64,000 nucleotides of DNA from JAHJGG01 sp041658785 (lineage in GTDB: Bacteria > Patescibacteriota > Patescibacteriia > Magasanikbacterales > UBA922), in NCBI GenBank assembly GCA_041658785.1, contig JBAZZL010000001.1, forward strand, positions 19,231-83,230. Reading direction: 5' to 3'. Below are positions 33,625 through 41,870 of the stretch, one piece after another. The position numbers were made by a program, and so were the translations under genes. Each line of letters starts with the position of its first letter. Position 1 is the first letter of the stretch. The notes beneath the pieces are model-generated. The model ran no database searches. It was not told the origin of the DNA and worked only from the letters and a program-made list of their open reading frames with translations.

Positions 33625-34743
33625 TCACTCCTCCCCCCTCGGCCCCTCTATCGCGAGCGGTTCAATCGTTCTCTCTCCTTCCGTAATTCTCATTACATCC
33701 TTATCAACTTTACCTAGCTCTTTATATGCCGTGTTATAGCTATTAACGGTCGTGCCTAGGTTGGTGCCGAGTTTTTTCATGTAGTCCTCGTAAGCATTGA
33801 TATGCTTGCCGAGCATTTCCACGTTTTTTCTAATTACCATAGCGCTCTCTTCAATTTTCAAGGCCCGCAGTCCCTGCAAGACCGTTTGCAAATACGCGGC
33901 AAAAGTGGTGGGCGAGACGATGATCACTTTTTTATTGTTAAACGCGTATTCAATCAGACTTTTCGTGTTTACCTTTACCGCGCCCACCTCGTTGACTAAC
34001 AGATCATAATAAATCGCTTCGGCCGGAATAAACATAAAAGCGAATTCCAGAGTGCCGTATTTGGGTTTAATGTATTTAGCGGTTTCGTCAATCCGTTTTT
34101 TCAGATCATTTTTAAAGTCCTTTTCATATTCTTCTTTTTGCCGCTCGTCGATCGCTTCCAAAACGCGATTATAGTTGTCTAATGAAAATTTAGCATCCAC
34201 CGGAATCAGGCCGTCTTTGGTTTTCACTACTGCGTCCACGGTGTCGCCGTCTGGAAATGAATACTGCAATTCAAACGCAGTCGGCGGCAGGATATTTTCC
34301 AAAACTAATTGCAATCCGGCCTCCCCGAGATTGCCGCGCTGTTTTTGATGAGTCAAGACCTTTTGCAGATTGTTTAGCTGTTCAGAAAAACCGATCACCT
34401 GCTGATTGGTTTTGTCCAGACTAGTTAATTTTTCCGTGATTTCCGAAATCATTTTGGTACTCTGGCCGCTGATGCCCTGGATAATCCTGGCGTTTTGGCC
34501 AAACTGCTCCTGCAAGGTTTTATTAAGGTTCTGCTGGGTTTCGTTCATGGTCTTGTGCGTCACGCTCATTTTTTCATCAAACACCCGCGCGAGTTCCTGC
34601 ATCTGGTTTTGCAGCATGACGAAGAGGTTTGGTTCGCCTTCTTTGGGTTTATTATTTTCCGACAGTTTTTTGTATAGAATAAAAAGAATAGCGAGCGTGG
34701 CGACTAGTCCGATGGAGAGGATGATTAATAAAGTAGTTTGCAT
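33625..34743 (-). CDS. rmuC: RmuC family protein (putative nuclease, DNA recombination)
   Basis: A 372-residue RmuC family protein with an N-terminal membrane helix (LLIILSIGLVATLAILFIL), a long coiled coil (about 30-125), and the conserved RmuC core with GNLGEAGLQLVLENIL, YSFPDGDTVDAVVKTKDG, PVDAKFSLDNY and FMFIPAEAIYYDLL. The core resembles restriction-type nucleases. In E. coli rmuC limits inversions at short inverted repeats, which is interesting in a genome full of such repeats. It is the third gene of an operon, 3 bp after the STAS-like gene. Confidence 0.9.
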   Translation of the reverse strand: MQTTLLIILSIGLVATLAILFILYKKLSENNKPKEGEPNLFVMLQNQMQELARVFDEKMSVTHKTMNETQQNLNKTLQEQFGQNARIIQGISGQSTKMISEITEKLTSLDKTNQQVIGFSEQLNNLQKVLTHQKQRGNLGEAGLQLVLENILPPTAFELQYSFPDGDTVDAVVKTKDGLIPVDAKFSLDNYNRVLEAIDERQKEEYEKDFKNDLKKRIDETAKYIKPKYGTLEFAFMFIPAEAIYYDLLVNEVGAVKVNTKSLIEYAFNNKKVIIVSPTTFAAYLQTVLQGLRALKIEESAMVIRKNVEMLGKHINAYEDYMKKLGTNLGTTVNSYNTAYKELGKVDKDVMRITEGERTIEPLAIEGPRGEE

Positions 34744-34746
34744 ATT

Positions 34747-35010
34747 TTACCGAACAAATTCTAAAGATAATTTTACTGATTTGTTGTCTGACGGCAGTAA
34801 AATCACTTGATTGGGGTATTTTTCTTTTAGAGCGGAGATGAATTCGTCGGCCCACGAGGGAGTCAAGACCGCTACGCCAGAAAAATCAATCTCTATTTTT
34901 TGATCAGGCCTAACATCATTTAAAATATAGGCTCGGGTTGCCAGCCATGCCTCTTTAGCCGCCGGCCGGGAGCTCAAAATTGTGCCAAATTTTTTTAACT
35001 CAAGTCTCAT
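34747..35010 (-). CDS. STAS-like domain protein (DUF4325 type)
   Basis: An 87-residue protein resembling DUF4325 STAS-like domains: IEIDFSGVAVLTPSWADEFI (about 39-58) is the typical core. Such proteins pair with histidine-kinase-type ATPases in switch modules comparable to anti-anti-sigma factors. The partner ATPase gene is 8 bp upstream. A serine or threonine in the SGVAVLTPS loop could be the phosphorylated residue, but this is inference. Confidence 0.75.
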   Translation of the reverse strand: MRLELKKFGTILSSRPAAKEAWLATRAYILNDVRPDQKIEIDFSGVAVLTPSWADEFISALKEKYPNQVILLPSDNKSVKLSLEFVR

Positions 35011-35018
35011 AATACTAA

Positions 35019-35780
35019 TTAAAATTCTATTATTGCCGCCGTGCCTTTAACGTTTTTCTCTGCCTTTAAAAATTTTATCCCCCCATTTTCTATGAGGCAC
35101 TTTCCCTGGCCGGAATAAAACGTGAGTGTCAGTTTATTTTCTTCTATTACCCGTCTAACAAATTTCAAACCATTGCCACGGTGTTCAGGCGAGCGGCCGG
35201 AGATGATTTCGGTAAAGGCCGTTCGTAGCGCTTCGGTATCATCGGCAATGTTCGGGCGGATTTTTTTTAAAGTTGTCAGCACTCCCTGTCCTCTGTCTGC
35301 CAGCATGATAAGCCGTTCAGGCAAATCTACTTTAAAAAATACTCCAGGGATATCGGGCCAATTGCCCAAATTATGATCATATGAATTGTTGCCTATTTCT
35401 CCAATCACGGCTACAAGCAGGTATGATAGCGATTCGTCTAATCCGCTGTCAAGTAATGCCTTTAGTATTCGTTCGGTTCTAAATTGAAAAACATCTCTTG
35501 TCGGACAATAGAAGTCTTTATTGTTAATAATTTCCGCCTGAATATTAATCACCCACAAAATTGTTTCTTGAATTAATCTTTCCTTTGGAGTCATTGGTAG
35601 ATGATAAAGCACCCGCGGAGGAACACCGCTTTTTTGGATTAATTCTCGTTCTTGGAGTTTTTTTAATTGGCGAAAAACAGCCGGGGCGCTAAAACCAATA
35701 AAATCAATAATTTTTTTAGGTGTTGTCTGCCCTTGCTCTTGAATAAATTTATATATTTTTTCAGCAGTATTTGTTCGCAT
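35019..35780 (-). CDS. HTH plus histidine-kinase-like ATPase regulator
   Basis: A 253-residue protein: an N-terminal winged-helix DNA-binding domain (about 1-65; TTPKKIIDFIGFSAPAVFRQ) fused to a GHKL ATPase domain (about 110-250). The ATPase has an N-box GEIGNNSYDHN, a G1-like ADRGQGVLTTL and a G2-like HRGNGLKFVRRV. No phospho-acceptor histidine domain is present. The combination suggests a regulator whose DNA binding is linked to ATP or a protein kinase activity on the downstream STAS-like protein. It is first gene of the operon with the STAS-like and rmuC genes. Confidence 0.78.
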   Translation of the reverse strand: MRTNTAEKIYKFIQEQGQTTPKKIIDFIGFSAPAVFRQLKKLQERELIQKSGVPPRVLYHLPMTPKERLIQETILWVINIQAEIINNKDFYCPTRDVFQFRTERILKALLDSGLDESLSYLLVAVIGEIGNNSYDHNLGNWPDIPGVFFKVDLPERLIMLADRGQGVLTTLKKIRPNIADDTEALRTAFTEIISGRSPEHRGNGLKFVRRVIEENKLTLTFYSGQGKCLIENGGIKFLKAEKNVKGTAAIIEF

Positions 35781-35997
35781 ATTTCATAGTTTATGGTTTA
35801 TTGTATATAAAATGTATTATAAACTATATACTTAATTTTGTCAATACACGGGTGTGGATAAACAAAAAATCCGCCTCATCAGCGGATTTTTTTGTCCTTA
35901 TTCTTTGCCTCATTTGCTTTAGAGCTGAGAAAAAGAAAGGGAAACCAGCTTGTCTTGGATGAGACTTGAATCCTGTATCGATTCCTCCCGAAAATGT

Positions 35998-36029
35998 TTT
36001 TGCCCGCCCCGAAGTGAATCGAGGCGGGC
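35998..36029 (-). terminator. intrinsic terminator of the 51-aa ORF
   Basis: Stem CCCGCCTCG/TCGGGGCGGG on the minus strand (one mismatch or wobble) followed by A/T-rich sequence, 7 bp after the stop. Confidence 0.65.
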
Positions 36030-36035
36030 GTTGTC

Positions 36036-36191
36036 CTACTTCTCCGCCTTTTCGGCAGGAGGTTCGGGGTTTGGCCGCCGAATGACCTGATTCGGCGGTT
36101 GGTTGGTGTAGGTGCGCATTGACCGGTCAAGGCCGAAACCCCCGCGGATCTCATAGTGTATCCTCGGGATCCACACTTTTTGTCTTGTCAT
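36036..36191 (-). CDS. small basic protein, 51 aa, unknown
   Basis: A short ORF starting MTRQKVWIPRIHYEIRGGFG, Arg/Pro-rich, with an acidic-basic tail (PPAEKAEK). It is supported by a perfect AGGAGG ribosome-binding site 8 bases before the ATG, a plausible TTGATA/TATACA promoter upstream and a hairpin after the stop. Its GC-rich codon use differs from the AT-rich surroundings. No family is recognised. Confidence 0.6.
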   Translation of the reverse strand: MTRQKVWIPRIHYEIRGGFGLDRSMRTYTNQPPNQVIRRPNPEPPAEKAEK

Positions 36192-36318
36192 GGCAAAACC
36201 TCCTAATTAAAGTTTTGCATATTTGTATATTTTGTAAATCATATTTATCAATATATAAGTATAAGTTTGTTATAATTTGCTTATTTTTTATAAAATTATA
36301 AAATAATGTAAATTAAGA

Positions 36319-36347
36319 TTGACATAATTTAAAGGATAAATTATAAT
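36319..36347 (+). promoter_or_regulatory. exact-consensus sigma70 promoter of the TrmB-like gene
   Basis: TTGACA (36319-36324), 17-bp spacer, TATAAT (36342-36347). The predicted start is only about 8 nt before the ATG at 36362, so the mRNA is nearly leaderless. Confidence 0.85.
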
Positions 36348-36362
36348 ATCATTGATATTATA
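36342..36362. promoter_or_regulatory. 21-bp perfect palindrome overlapping the -10 box (operator)
   Basis: Half-sites TATAATATCA and TGATATTATA around one central base (36352). It covers the -10 box and start site, the position expected for an autorepressor operator. Confidence 0.7.
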
Positions 36363-37180
36363 TGGACAAGAATTTAGAACAACTCGGTTTGGACAAAACA
36401 GAGTCAAAAATATATTTGGCTTTGCTTGAACTTGGCCCCTCAACCGTTAGTGAGATAACTAAAAAAGCCAGTGTGACGCGCACGCTTGGCTACCATGTGC
36501 TCCAAAAACTCGGCTGGTACGGGTTGGTGGATCGGGTTTCTGGACGCGGGAGCAAAATTATTTTTTCCGCGACGCATCCGCGCCAATTGGTTCAACACTT
36601 ACAAAATAAAAAAAATACCTGGGAAAAAAAGTTGAAAGAGGCAGAGAAGCTCTTGCCAGAATTGATTTCTTTGTATAAAATTGCGGAGAAGCCGACGATT
36701 CGCTTCCAGGAAGGTTTGGTCGGGATTAAAAACACTTATAGCGAAACCTTGGAATCAAAAACAGAGATTTTTTCTATTCTTGATATTGAGGGCTGGGATA
36801 TTCCGGAGTTGCGCCAGTTTGGCAAGGATTACAACCGTGAACGAAGCAGACGAAGAATTAAAGAACGTTTTTTGATATTAGACACGCCCCAAGCCCGGGA
36901 ATGGATGAAATTTTACAAGGGATCGTTAAAATACACGGATTATCGTTGGATTAGGTCGGATCAGCTACCCGGAATAGCGGAGTTCGGCGGGGAAATTAAT
37001 ATCTATGAGGATAAAGTGGCGATGATGCTCTTGAAAAAGCCCAACAGAATGGGTATAATGGCGCAGAGTTCGGCTTTGGCGAATATTTTGAAGGGGCTCT
37101 TTGAGCTCGCCTGGCAAGCAGGAACACCGGCGCGGAGAAAAAGACCCCGTAGTTCAACGGATAGAACAAGACACTCCTAA
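36362..37180 (+). CDS. TrmB-like transcriptional regulator
   Basis: A protein of up to 272 residues. The N-terminal TrmB-type winged helix (1-75; LGLDKTESKIYLALLELGPS, helix-turn-helix SEITKKASVTRTLGYHVL) is followed by a coiled coil (about 80-105) and a C-terminal effector domain (about 115-255). TrmB relatives are archaeal and bacterial sugar or stress regulators. The operator-like palindrome in its own promoter suggests autoregulation. The last 13 or so codons run into tRNA-Arg (37143 onward), and the stop lies in the anticodon loop, so the native C-terminus was probably altered by rearrangement. Confidence 0.82.
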   Translation: MDKNLEQLGLDKTESKIYLALLELGPSTVSEITKKASVTRTLGYHVLQKLGWYGLVDRVSGRGSKIIFSATHPRQLVQHLQNKKNTWEKKLKEAEKLLPELISLYKIAEKPTIRFQEGLVGIKNTYSETLESKTEIFSILDIEGWDIPELRQFGKDYNRERSRRRIKERFLILDTPQAREWMKFYKGSLKYTDYRWIRSDQLPGIAEFGGEINIYEDKVAMMLLKKPNRMGIMAQSSALANILKGLFELAWQAGTPARRKRPRSSTDRTRHS

Positions 37181-37214
37181 CGTCTAGATACAGGTTCAAT
37201 TCCTGTCGGGGTCA
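37143..37214 (+). tRNA. tRNA-Arg(CCT)
   Basis: Acceptor GACCCCG/CGGGGTC, D arm TTCAACGGATAGAAC, anticodon loop CTCCTAA (anticodon CCT), T loop TTCAATT. It overlaps the 3' end of the TrmB-like reading frame by 38 bp. CCA is not fully encoded. Confidence 0.92.
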
Positions 37215-37217
37215 CCG

Positions 37218-37300
37218 AGTTCATGATGCATGATGCACACAACACGACCCAATTTGGACAATTCGTGATGAATCATGCTGTGTGCATCATGTATCGTGAT
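37218..37300. repeat. tRNA-associated hairpin repeat (family A), full copy
   Basis: An inverted repeat between tRNA-Arg and tRNA-Ala with the same central TTTGGACAATTCGTGATGA and ATGATGCAC/GTGCATCAT arms as the copies at 10.4 and 58.2 kb. Confidence 0.8.
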
Positions 37301-37306
37301 AAAAAC

Positions 37307-37379
37307 GGGCTCGTAGCTCAGCTGGTAGAGCACGGCATTCGCATTGCCGGGGTCAGGGGTTCGAATCCCCTCGAGTCCA
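37307..37379 (+). tRNA. tRNA-Ala(CGC)
   Basis: Acceptor GGGCTCG/CGAGTCC, anticodon loop TTCGCAT (anticodon CGC), T loop TTCGAAT. CCA is not encoded. Confidence 0.94.
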
Positions 37380-37427
37380 CTGTTTCGTGTTCATGATGTA
37401 TAATACATGTAGCGTAATACATTACAA

Positions 37428-37449
37428 TTGTATACACTAGTGTATACAA
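37428..37449. promoter_or_regulatory. 22-bp perfect palindrome, operator-like
   Basis: Half-site TTGTATACACT followed directly by its exact complement. A 20-of-22 match is at 58200-58221. It overlaps the start of a terminator-like hairpin (AATTGG/CCAATT then T run, 37450-37475). Confidence 0.6.
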
Positions 37450-37475
37450 AAATTGGTCAAAAGCCAATTTTTTAT
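37450..37475 (+). terminator. intrinsic terminator after tRNA-Ala(CGC)
   Basis: AAATTGG paired with CCAATTT, followed by a T-rich tract. Confidence 0.65.
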
Positions 37476-37499
37476 TATTTTGTCACACGTGAAATAATC

Positions 37500-37685
37500 A
37501 ATGGTATGAACCCCAGAATAAGCTTTGGGTCCTTGTTCCGCAACAAGCTGATGAGAATTAAATTGTTTTTTTGTCCGGCCCGTCTTCTCCAGCCCGCCAG
37601 CTGGCGGACGGGCGACGCAGGGTAAACTCCGTCAACTGGCGGAGACGGAACTTGTCCGGCGCAGCCCACAGGCGTAGACGGATTA
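37500..37685. repeat. dispersed repeat family C, long inverted copy
   Basis: GGTATGAACCCCAGA start, GTCCGCCAGCTGGCGGAC-type inner palindrome and GCGTAGACGGATTAA end. It is the inverse of the 17640-17750 element with an extra GC-rich insert. Confidence 0.7.
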
Positions 37686-37971
37686 AGGATTGATAAAATG
37701 TGTACAAATCTGTGGTTATGAGTGGTAGTATGTTAATAACTTTATCTGACTGGCAATAATAATCCTGCTATTTAAATTAAAAGGTTTTTTGTGGAACAAG
37801 AATTTAGAGATAAGTTTAAGATAAATAGGCGATTTAAGTTGAAAGATAATAGATTTACGAAGCTATTTTAGATATAATTTATAAATTATTATTTATAATT
37901 TAGATATAAAATAATGTCGTACAATATAATATAGTTTATAAAGTTGAGAGCAGCGTTGAATAATTCAAATG

Positions 37972-38112
37972 TCATTCCCGCCCCCGCCTGCGCGAGGATA
38001 AACTCCGGCGGGAATCCAGTCGCAATGCTGGATAAATTAGCCAATTTTCTGGATTCCCGCCTCCGCGGGAATGACAAATTAAAGCAAAATATCAATTATT
38101 CAACGGTCTAAA
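37972..38112. repeat. dispersed repeat family B with conserved tail
   Basis: TGTCATTCCCG start, an internal ATTCCCG/CGGGAATGACA inverted pair and a tail (AAAGCAAAATATCAATTATT then CAACGGTCTAAAA). The copy at 60964-61081 shares the tail exactly. Tail-less relatives lie at 58437-58562 and 60218-60265. The rest of 37380-38240 holds no gene. Confidence 0.8.
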
Positions 38113-38240
38113 AGTTAAAAAGAAAGTAAGCAATCTGTCATTATGTGGTTGTCGCCGAATGACAATAAAGAGGTGGTTTCGTAATTCACAGTAATTACCA
38201 AACTTTTTAATAATCTTATTTTGTGGTATAATTTTTTTGT

Positions 38241-38897
38241 ATGAAAAAAATATTCACAGGATTAATAATCACTGCGCTGGTTTTGTGGACACAGCCAGTA
38301 AATACCGCAATGACTGGCGGGAGTTATAATATTCCTGTTGATAGTTTGATAATGTCAGAGGGTGATTTAATAATAGGCGGCAATTATTCGTTGGAGGGGG
38401 CGGTTGAGGGTATAAGCGCAGATGACACCAAGAGCGGAGGCGTCTATTCATTGATTGGCGGTTTTGCCGGAGCGACTGGCTCCGGCTCATTAACCGTTTC
38501 TTTTAATAAAAGCTCTATCAGTCTGGATTTTGGAAGCAGTCCTGTTTCGATTGTTGCTAGCGACAGCTTGATACTTACTGTTACAGCCGACTCTATCACT
38601 GGATATGGCGCGACGATCTCTGAAAGCGGCAATTTGGCGTCAGGAGCGAATGATATAAACGACGTTTCCGATGGATCGGTTACGGCTGGTACAGAAGAAT
38701 ACGGAATTAGAACCAGCAGCGGCGATGGGTTGCTTGTAAGCGATACAGCGATTAATGGCTCGGTAGTAGTCGCATCTTCATATGTTCCAGTCTCAAATAG
38801 CCAAACTGCGGTTGTATTTAGCGCCGCCGCCTCGCAAAATACCAAGGCAGGCGCGTATTCCCACACTGTAACATTTACTATTACGGCCAATCCGTAA
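38241..38897 (+). CDS. secreted WxL-like surface protein
   Basis: A 218-residue exported beta-rich protein with signal peptide MKKIFTGLIITALVLWTQPV. The C-terminal domain (about 85-218) ends AGAYSHTVTFTITANP, which resembles the terminal strands of WxL-type or spore-coat-like secreted domains, although no WxL tripeptide is present. It is followed by a DUF916-like protein, the known partner type of WxL proteins, supporting an envelope-associated complex. A TATAAT sits about 10 bp before the ATG. Confidence 0.65.
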   Translation: MKKIFTGLIITALVLWTQPVNTAMTGGSYNIPVDSLIMSEGDLIIGGNYSLEGAVEGISADDTKSGGVYSLIGGFAGATGSGSLTVSFNKSSISLDFGSSPVSIVASDSLILTVTADSITGYGATISESGNLASGANDINDVSDGSVTAGTEEYGIRTSSGDGLLVSDTAINGSVVVASSYVPVSNSQTAVVFSAAASQNTKAGAYSHTVTFTITANP

Positions 38898-38899
38898 AA

Positions 38900-39046
38900 A
38901 CATGATGCACGATTCACGCAGCATGACCCATGACATGATACATGAGGCAGATAGCATGAGGCAAGACGCGATGCATAATACGCGCAACAGGACTCAATTC
39001 GCCGTAATTCGTTATGCATCATGCCGCGTGCGTTGCGCATCAGGTA
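38900..39046. repeat. family A repeat, expanded copy
   Basis: Several ATGATGCACGATTCACGCAG-type units and a CAATTCGCCGTAATTCG centre fill the gap between the WxL-like and DUF916-like genes. Confidence 0.7.
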
Positions 39047-39052
39047 GTTTGT

Positions 39053-41707
39053 ATGTCTCGTTTTACCACAATCCTTTTATTTACTTCTCTAGTTTTGGGC
39101 AGTCTTTTTTTGGCCATGCCGTCCGCCATGGCCGTTACCATTTCTCCTGCGCGGCAAGCGGCAGTGATCAATCCTGGGCAGAGTCAGACAGTAATGGTGG
39201 AAGTGTTTAATGATGAAAGCGAGAGCAAAATTTTTGTTCCGGAGATTGATGCTTTTGCGATTGATGAGACAACCGGCGCGGCGATTTTTGGGCAGGAAGA
39301 TGAAGCAAAAAATTGGATATCAGCGAACCCGCAAAAAATAGAACTGCGCCCCAATGAAGAGGGTGAATTTAATTTTATTATAGCTGTTCCTCTGGATGCC
39401 GAGCCAAGAAGCCGTTATCTTGGATTGTTTGTAAAACAAGAATCAAAAGAAGGCCGTGTGGCAGTAGATTCAAGGACAGGTTCGCTGTTATTTCTTCATG
39501 TTGCAGGCGTTGTTAATGAAGATTTAACGCGAGAAATATTTTCATTTGATCAAGATTGGACAACGAGCGGTCCTATTCAGCTGTCATTACGTCTGCGAAA
39601 TAATGGCAACATCCATTTGATCCCCAAAGGACAGATTGTTGTTCGCGACAGGCAGAACAATGAAATCAGAATTTTCACTATTAATCCAAGACAACGAAAG
39701 GTGCTGCCCAACGGCGCATGGGAAGATAAGTACGTTTTAGAAAGCGAGACAATAAAGGGGGCTTATGGTCCGATTCAAGCAACAGCGGAAATTATCTATG
39801 GGTTATCAGAAAAAAAAATTATGGATGTGGCAGTATTTTGGTTTGTTCCCAAATGGGCAATTGGTTTGGCTTTCATTCTAGCGCTTGGCGCAGCCATTAT
39901 TTTTATTTGTTTCCGCCCGCCAAATCGGCGGGCGGGCGGCGCTCGGAATGACAAACGCGCAAATCCTAAAAGTAATAGAAATAGAATTATGAGCCGAGAT
40001 AGAAAAATTTTATTATCAACCATGAGTGTGTTATCGGCTTTCTTTTTTTTGTTTTTTGTTCATGCGGCGCAAACGGCTACCAGCCAAATTGATGTGAACG
40101 CGACAATTACCGCTATTTGCGGCAATGGGAGTATTGATAGCGGCGAAGAATGCGATGACGGTAATATTATAAATGGAGATGGGTGTTCTTCAGTTTGTAA
40201 AACAGAAAGCAGCGGAGGCGGTGCGTTGCCAGTCGCACCTCCAGTAGAGCCGCCGGTTGAACCTCCGGTTGAACCGCCAGTAGAGCCGCCAGTAGAGCCG
40301 CAGGTTGAACCTCCGGTTGAACCGCCAGTAGAGCCGCCGGTTGAATCAGCATTTCATACTTCGCCAGGCGCTGGATCATCTGTCAGCGGCGCGTATATTC
40401 CTTTGCCGGTTGAGGATGTTATTGATAATGAATTGAATCTTAATCAAAGCGAACCCGAAAAAAAAATTGTTAATATTTTTCAGAAGAAAGCGAGGGAATT
40501 TGTCCAAAATGCGTTTAAATTTTTAGGTCTGGAACAGACTGCTAAAAAAATTGGCGAGCAGGCGGTGAAAATGATTGGGATGTTCAAGAGAACAGCAGAT
40601 AATCCTATAGTTGAAAAAACAACAAGAAGACTGATTGCGCCAGGTGTTGTGGCCACTTCTGTTATTATAGTAACGCCATCGTTGTGGAGTATTCTTTTTC
40701 CTTTGCTGCGTTTTCTATTTCTGCAGCCATTGCTATTGCTTGGCAAAAGAAAGAGAAAAGAGTGGGGGGCGGTGTATAACAGTTTGACAAAAATGCCGCT
40801 TGATTTAGCAACTGTTCGGCTGATAGATCCAAAGACGCGCAAAATTCTTCAATCTCGGGTTACGGATAGAAAAGGAAGATTTTTATTTATTGCCGAGCCG
40901 GGCGACTATACGTTGGAAGCGGCCAAGCAAGGATTTCAATACCCAACGAAATTGCTGGCAGGAATTAATGAAGATGGAAGAATTACGGATGTGTACCATG
41001 CCGAGCTCATACATGTAGAAGAAGCAAATACAAGCATAACTCCAAATATACCTGTTGATCCTGACGGGGAGACAAAACCTATTCGCCGCGTTGTCTTGGA
41101 GAGCAGGGTGCGAGTGGTACAGCATACGGTCTCCGTTTTTGGCATCGCGGCGACACTCATCGCTTTTTACATTAGTCCGGTGTGGTACGTGGCGGTTTTT
41201 CTCGCGGCGCATATTGGTTTGTATATTCTTTTCATTCATTATGTTAAGCCAAAGAAACCAAAGGGTTGGGGCATTGTCTATGATCAGTATGATAAAAAAC
41301 CAATTGGCAGAACAGTCGCCAGGCTGTTTAGCAAAGAATACAATAAATTGGCAGCGACAGAGCTGACTGATAAAAAAGGCCGGTACGCCTTTCTTGCGGG
41401 GCCAAATGATTATTATGTGACATTTGAAAAAGAAGGGTATAAAGAAGGGCGCACCAAGGACATCAATTTGAAAGAAGCAGAAGATGTTATTGTCAAAGAA
41501 GATGTTTCAATGGAAAAGAAAGGTGATGATTCAGCAAGTTTGTCTGGCAAGCAAATGCTGTCCAGCTATGAGAAAGTTTCTGATTTTATTGATAGCCAAA
41601 AGAGCGGAGAAGCAACAAAAGTAAAAGTAGACGAAGAGAAAAAAGCTTCGCCCGTTTCTCCTGCCGATAAATCTGAAGAGAGCGAAGACGCTGGTAATAA
41701 AAAATAG
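39053..41707 (+). CDS. DUF916-like protein fused in frame to a DUF4215/CarboxypepD_reg membrane protein
   Basis: An 884-residue frame that looks like two proteins joined. Part 1 (1-310): signal peptide, beta-sandwich with SPARQAAVINPGQSQTVMVE, and a membrane helix (IGLAFILALGAAIIFICF), as in DUF916/WxL-interacting proteins. The junction (about 300-312, PPNRRAGGARNDK) is encoded by a family B repeat fragment (39908-39953). Part 2 has its own start (MSRDRKILL, ATG at 39989) and signal peptide, a DUF4215-type Cys-rich motif (CGNGSIDSGEECDDGN), a VEPP repeat, membrane helices and two CarboxypepD_reg-like domains (TDRKGRFLF, TDKKGRYAFL). Whether it is made as one or two chains is unresolved. Confidence 0.72.
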   Translation: MSRFTTILLFTSLVLGSLFLAMPSAMAVTISPARQAAVINPGQSQTVMVEVFNDESESKIFVPEIDAFAIDETTGAAIFGQEDEAKNWISANPQKIELRPNEEGEFNFIIAVPLDAEPRSRYLGLFVKQESKEGRVAVDSRTGSLLFLHVAGVVNEDLTREIFSFDQDWTTSGPIQLSLRLRNNGNIHLIPKGQIVVRDRQNNEIRIFTINPRQRKVLPNGAWEDKYVLESETIKGAYGPIQATAEIIYGLSEKKIMDVAVFWFVPKWAIGLAFILALGAAIIFICFRPPNRRAGGARNDKRANPKSNRNRIMSRDRKILLSTMSVLSAFFFLFFVHAAQTATSQIDVNATITAICGNGSIDSGEECDDGNIINGDGCSSVCKTESSGGGALPVAPPVEPPVEPPVEPPVEPPVEPQVEPPVEPPVEPPVESAFHTSPGAGSSVSGAYIPLPVEDVIDNELNLNQSEPEKKIVNIFQKKAREFVQNAFKFLGLEQTAKKIGEQAVKMIGMFKRTADNPIVEKTTRRLIAPGVVATSVIIVTPSLWSILFPLLRFLFLQPLLLLGKRKRKEWGAVYNSLTKMPLDLATVRLIDPKTRKILQSRVTDRKGRFLFIAEPGDYTLEAAKQGFQYPTKLLAGINEDGRITDVYHAELIHVEEANTSITPNIPVDPDGETKPIRRVVLESRVRVVQHTVSVFGIAATLIAFYISPVWYVAVFLAAHIGLYILFIHYVKPKKPKGWGIVYDQYDKKPIGRTVARLFSKEYNKLAATELTDKKGRYAFLAGPNDYYVTFEKEGYKEGRTKDINLKEAEDVIVKEDVSMEKKGDDSASLSGKQMLSSYEKVSDFIDSQKSGEATKVKVDEEKKASPVSPADKSEESEDAGNKK
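39908..39953. repeat. family B repeat fragment at a gene-fusion junction
   Basis: CGCCCGCC-AAATC-GGCGGGCG palindrome followed by GGAATGACAAA, the characteristic end of family B, inside the reading frame. Confidence 0.75.
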
Positions 41708-41714
41708 TTTTTCT

Positions 41715-41749
41715 TAAAAAAAAATGACTTATTAACATGTCATTTTTTT
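41715..41749 (+). terminator. intrinsic terminator
   Basis: AAAAAATGAC and GTCATTTTTTT stem, 8 bp after the stop of the fused surface protein. Confidence 0.8.
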
Positions 41750-41870
41750 GTTATTTATGATAGAATATAGATGAAATCATCAATGAATGCATCATTGAAG
41801 ATTTCATTAATCAGCCCTGCTCGCGCGGCAAATATTTGTGAACGCGGCAGACGCCTAACTTACGAAATCC

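Noticed and set aside
39014..39052. Upstream extension of the DUF916-like frame
   Set aside because: It is encoded by a family A repeat, and the signal peptide begins properly at 39053.
40236..40340. Proline-rich VEPP repeat as a frameshifted or artefactual region
   Set aside because: The repeat is in frame and flanked by conserved domains on both sides; a normal wall-spanning low-complexity linker.
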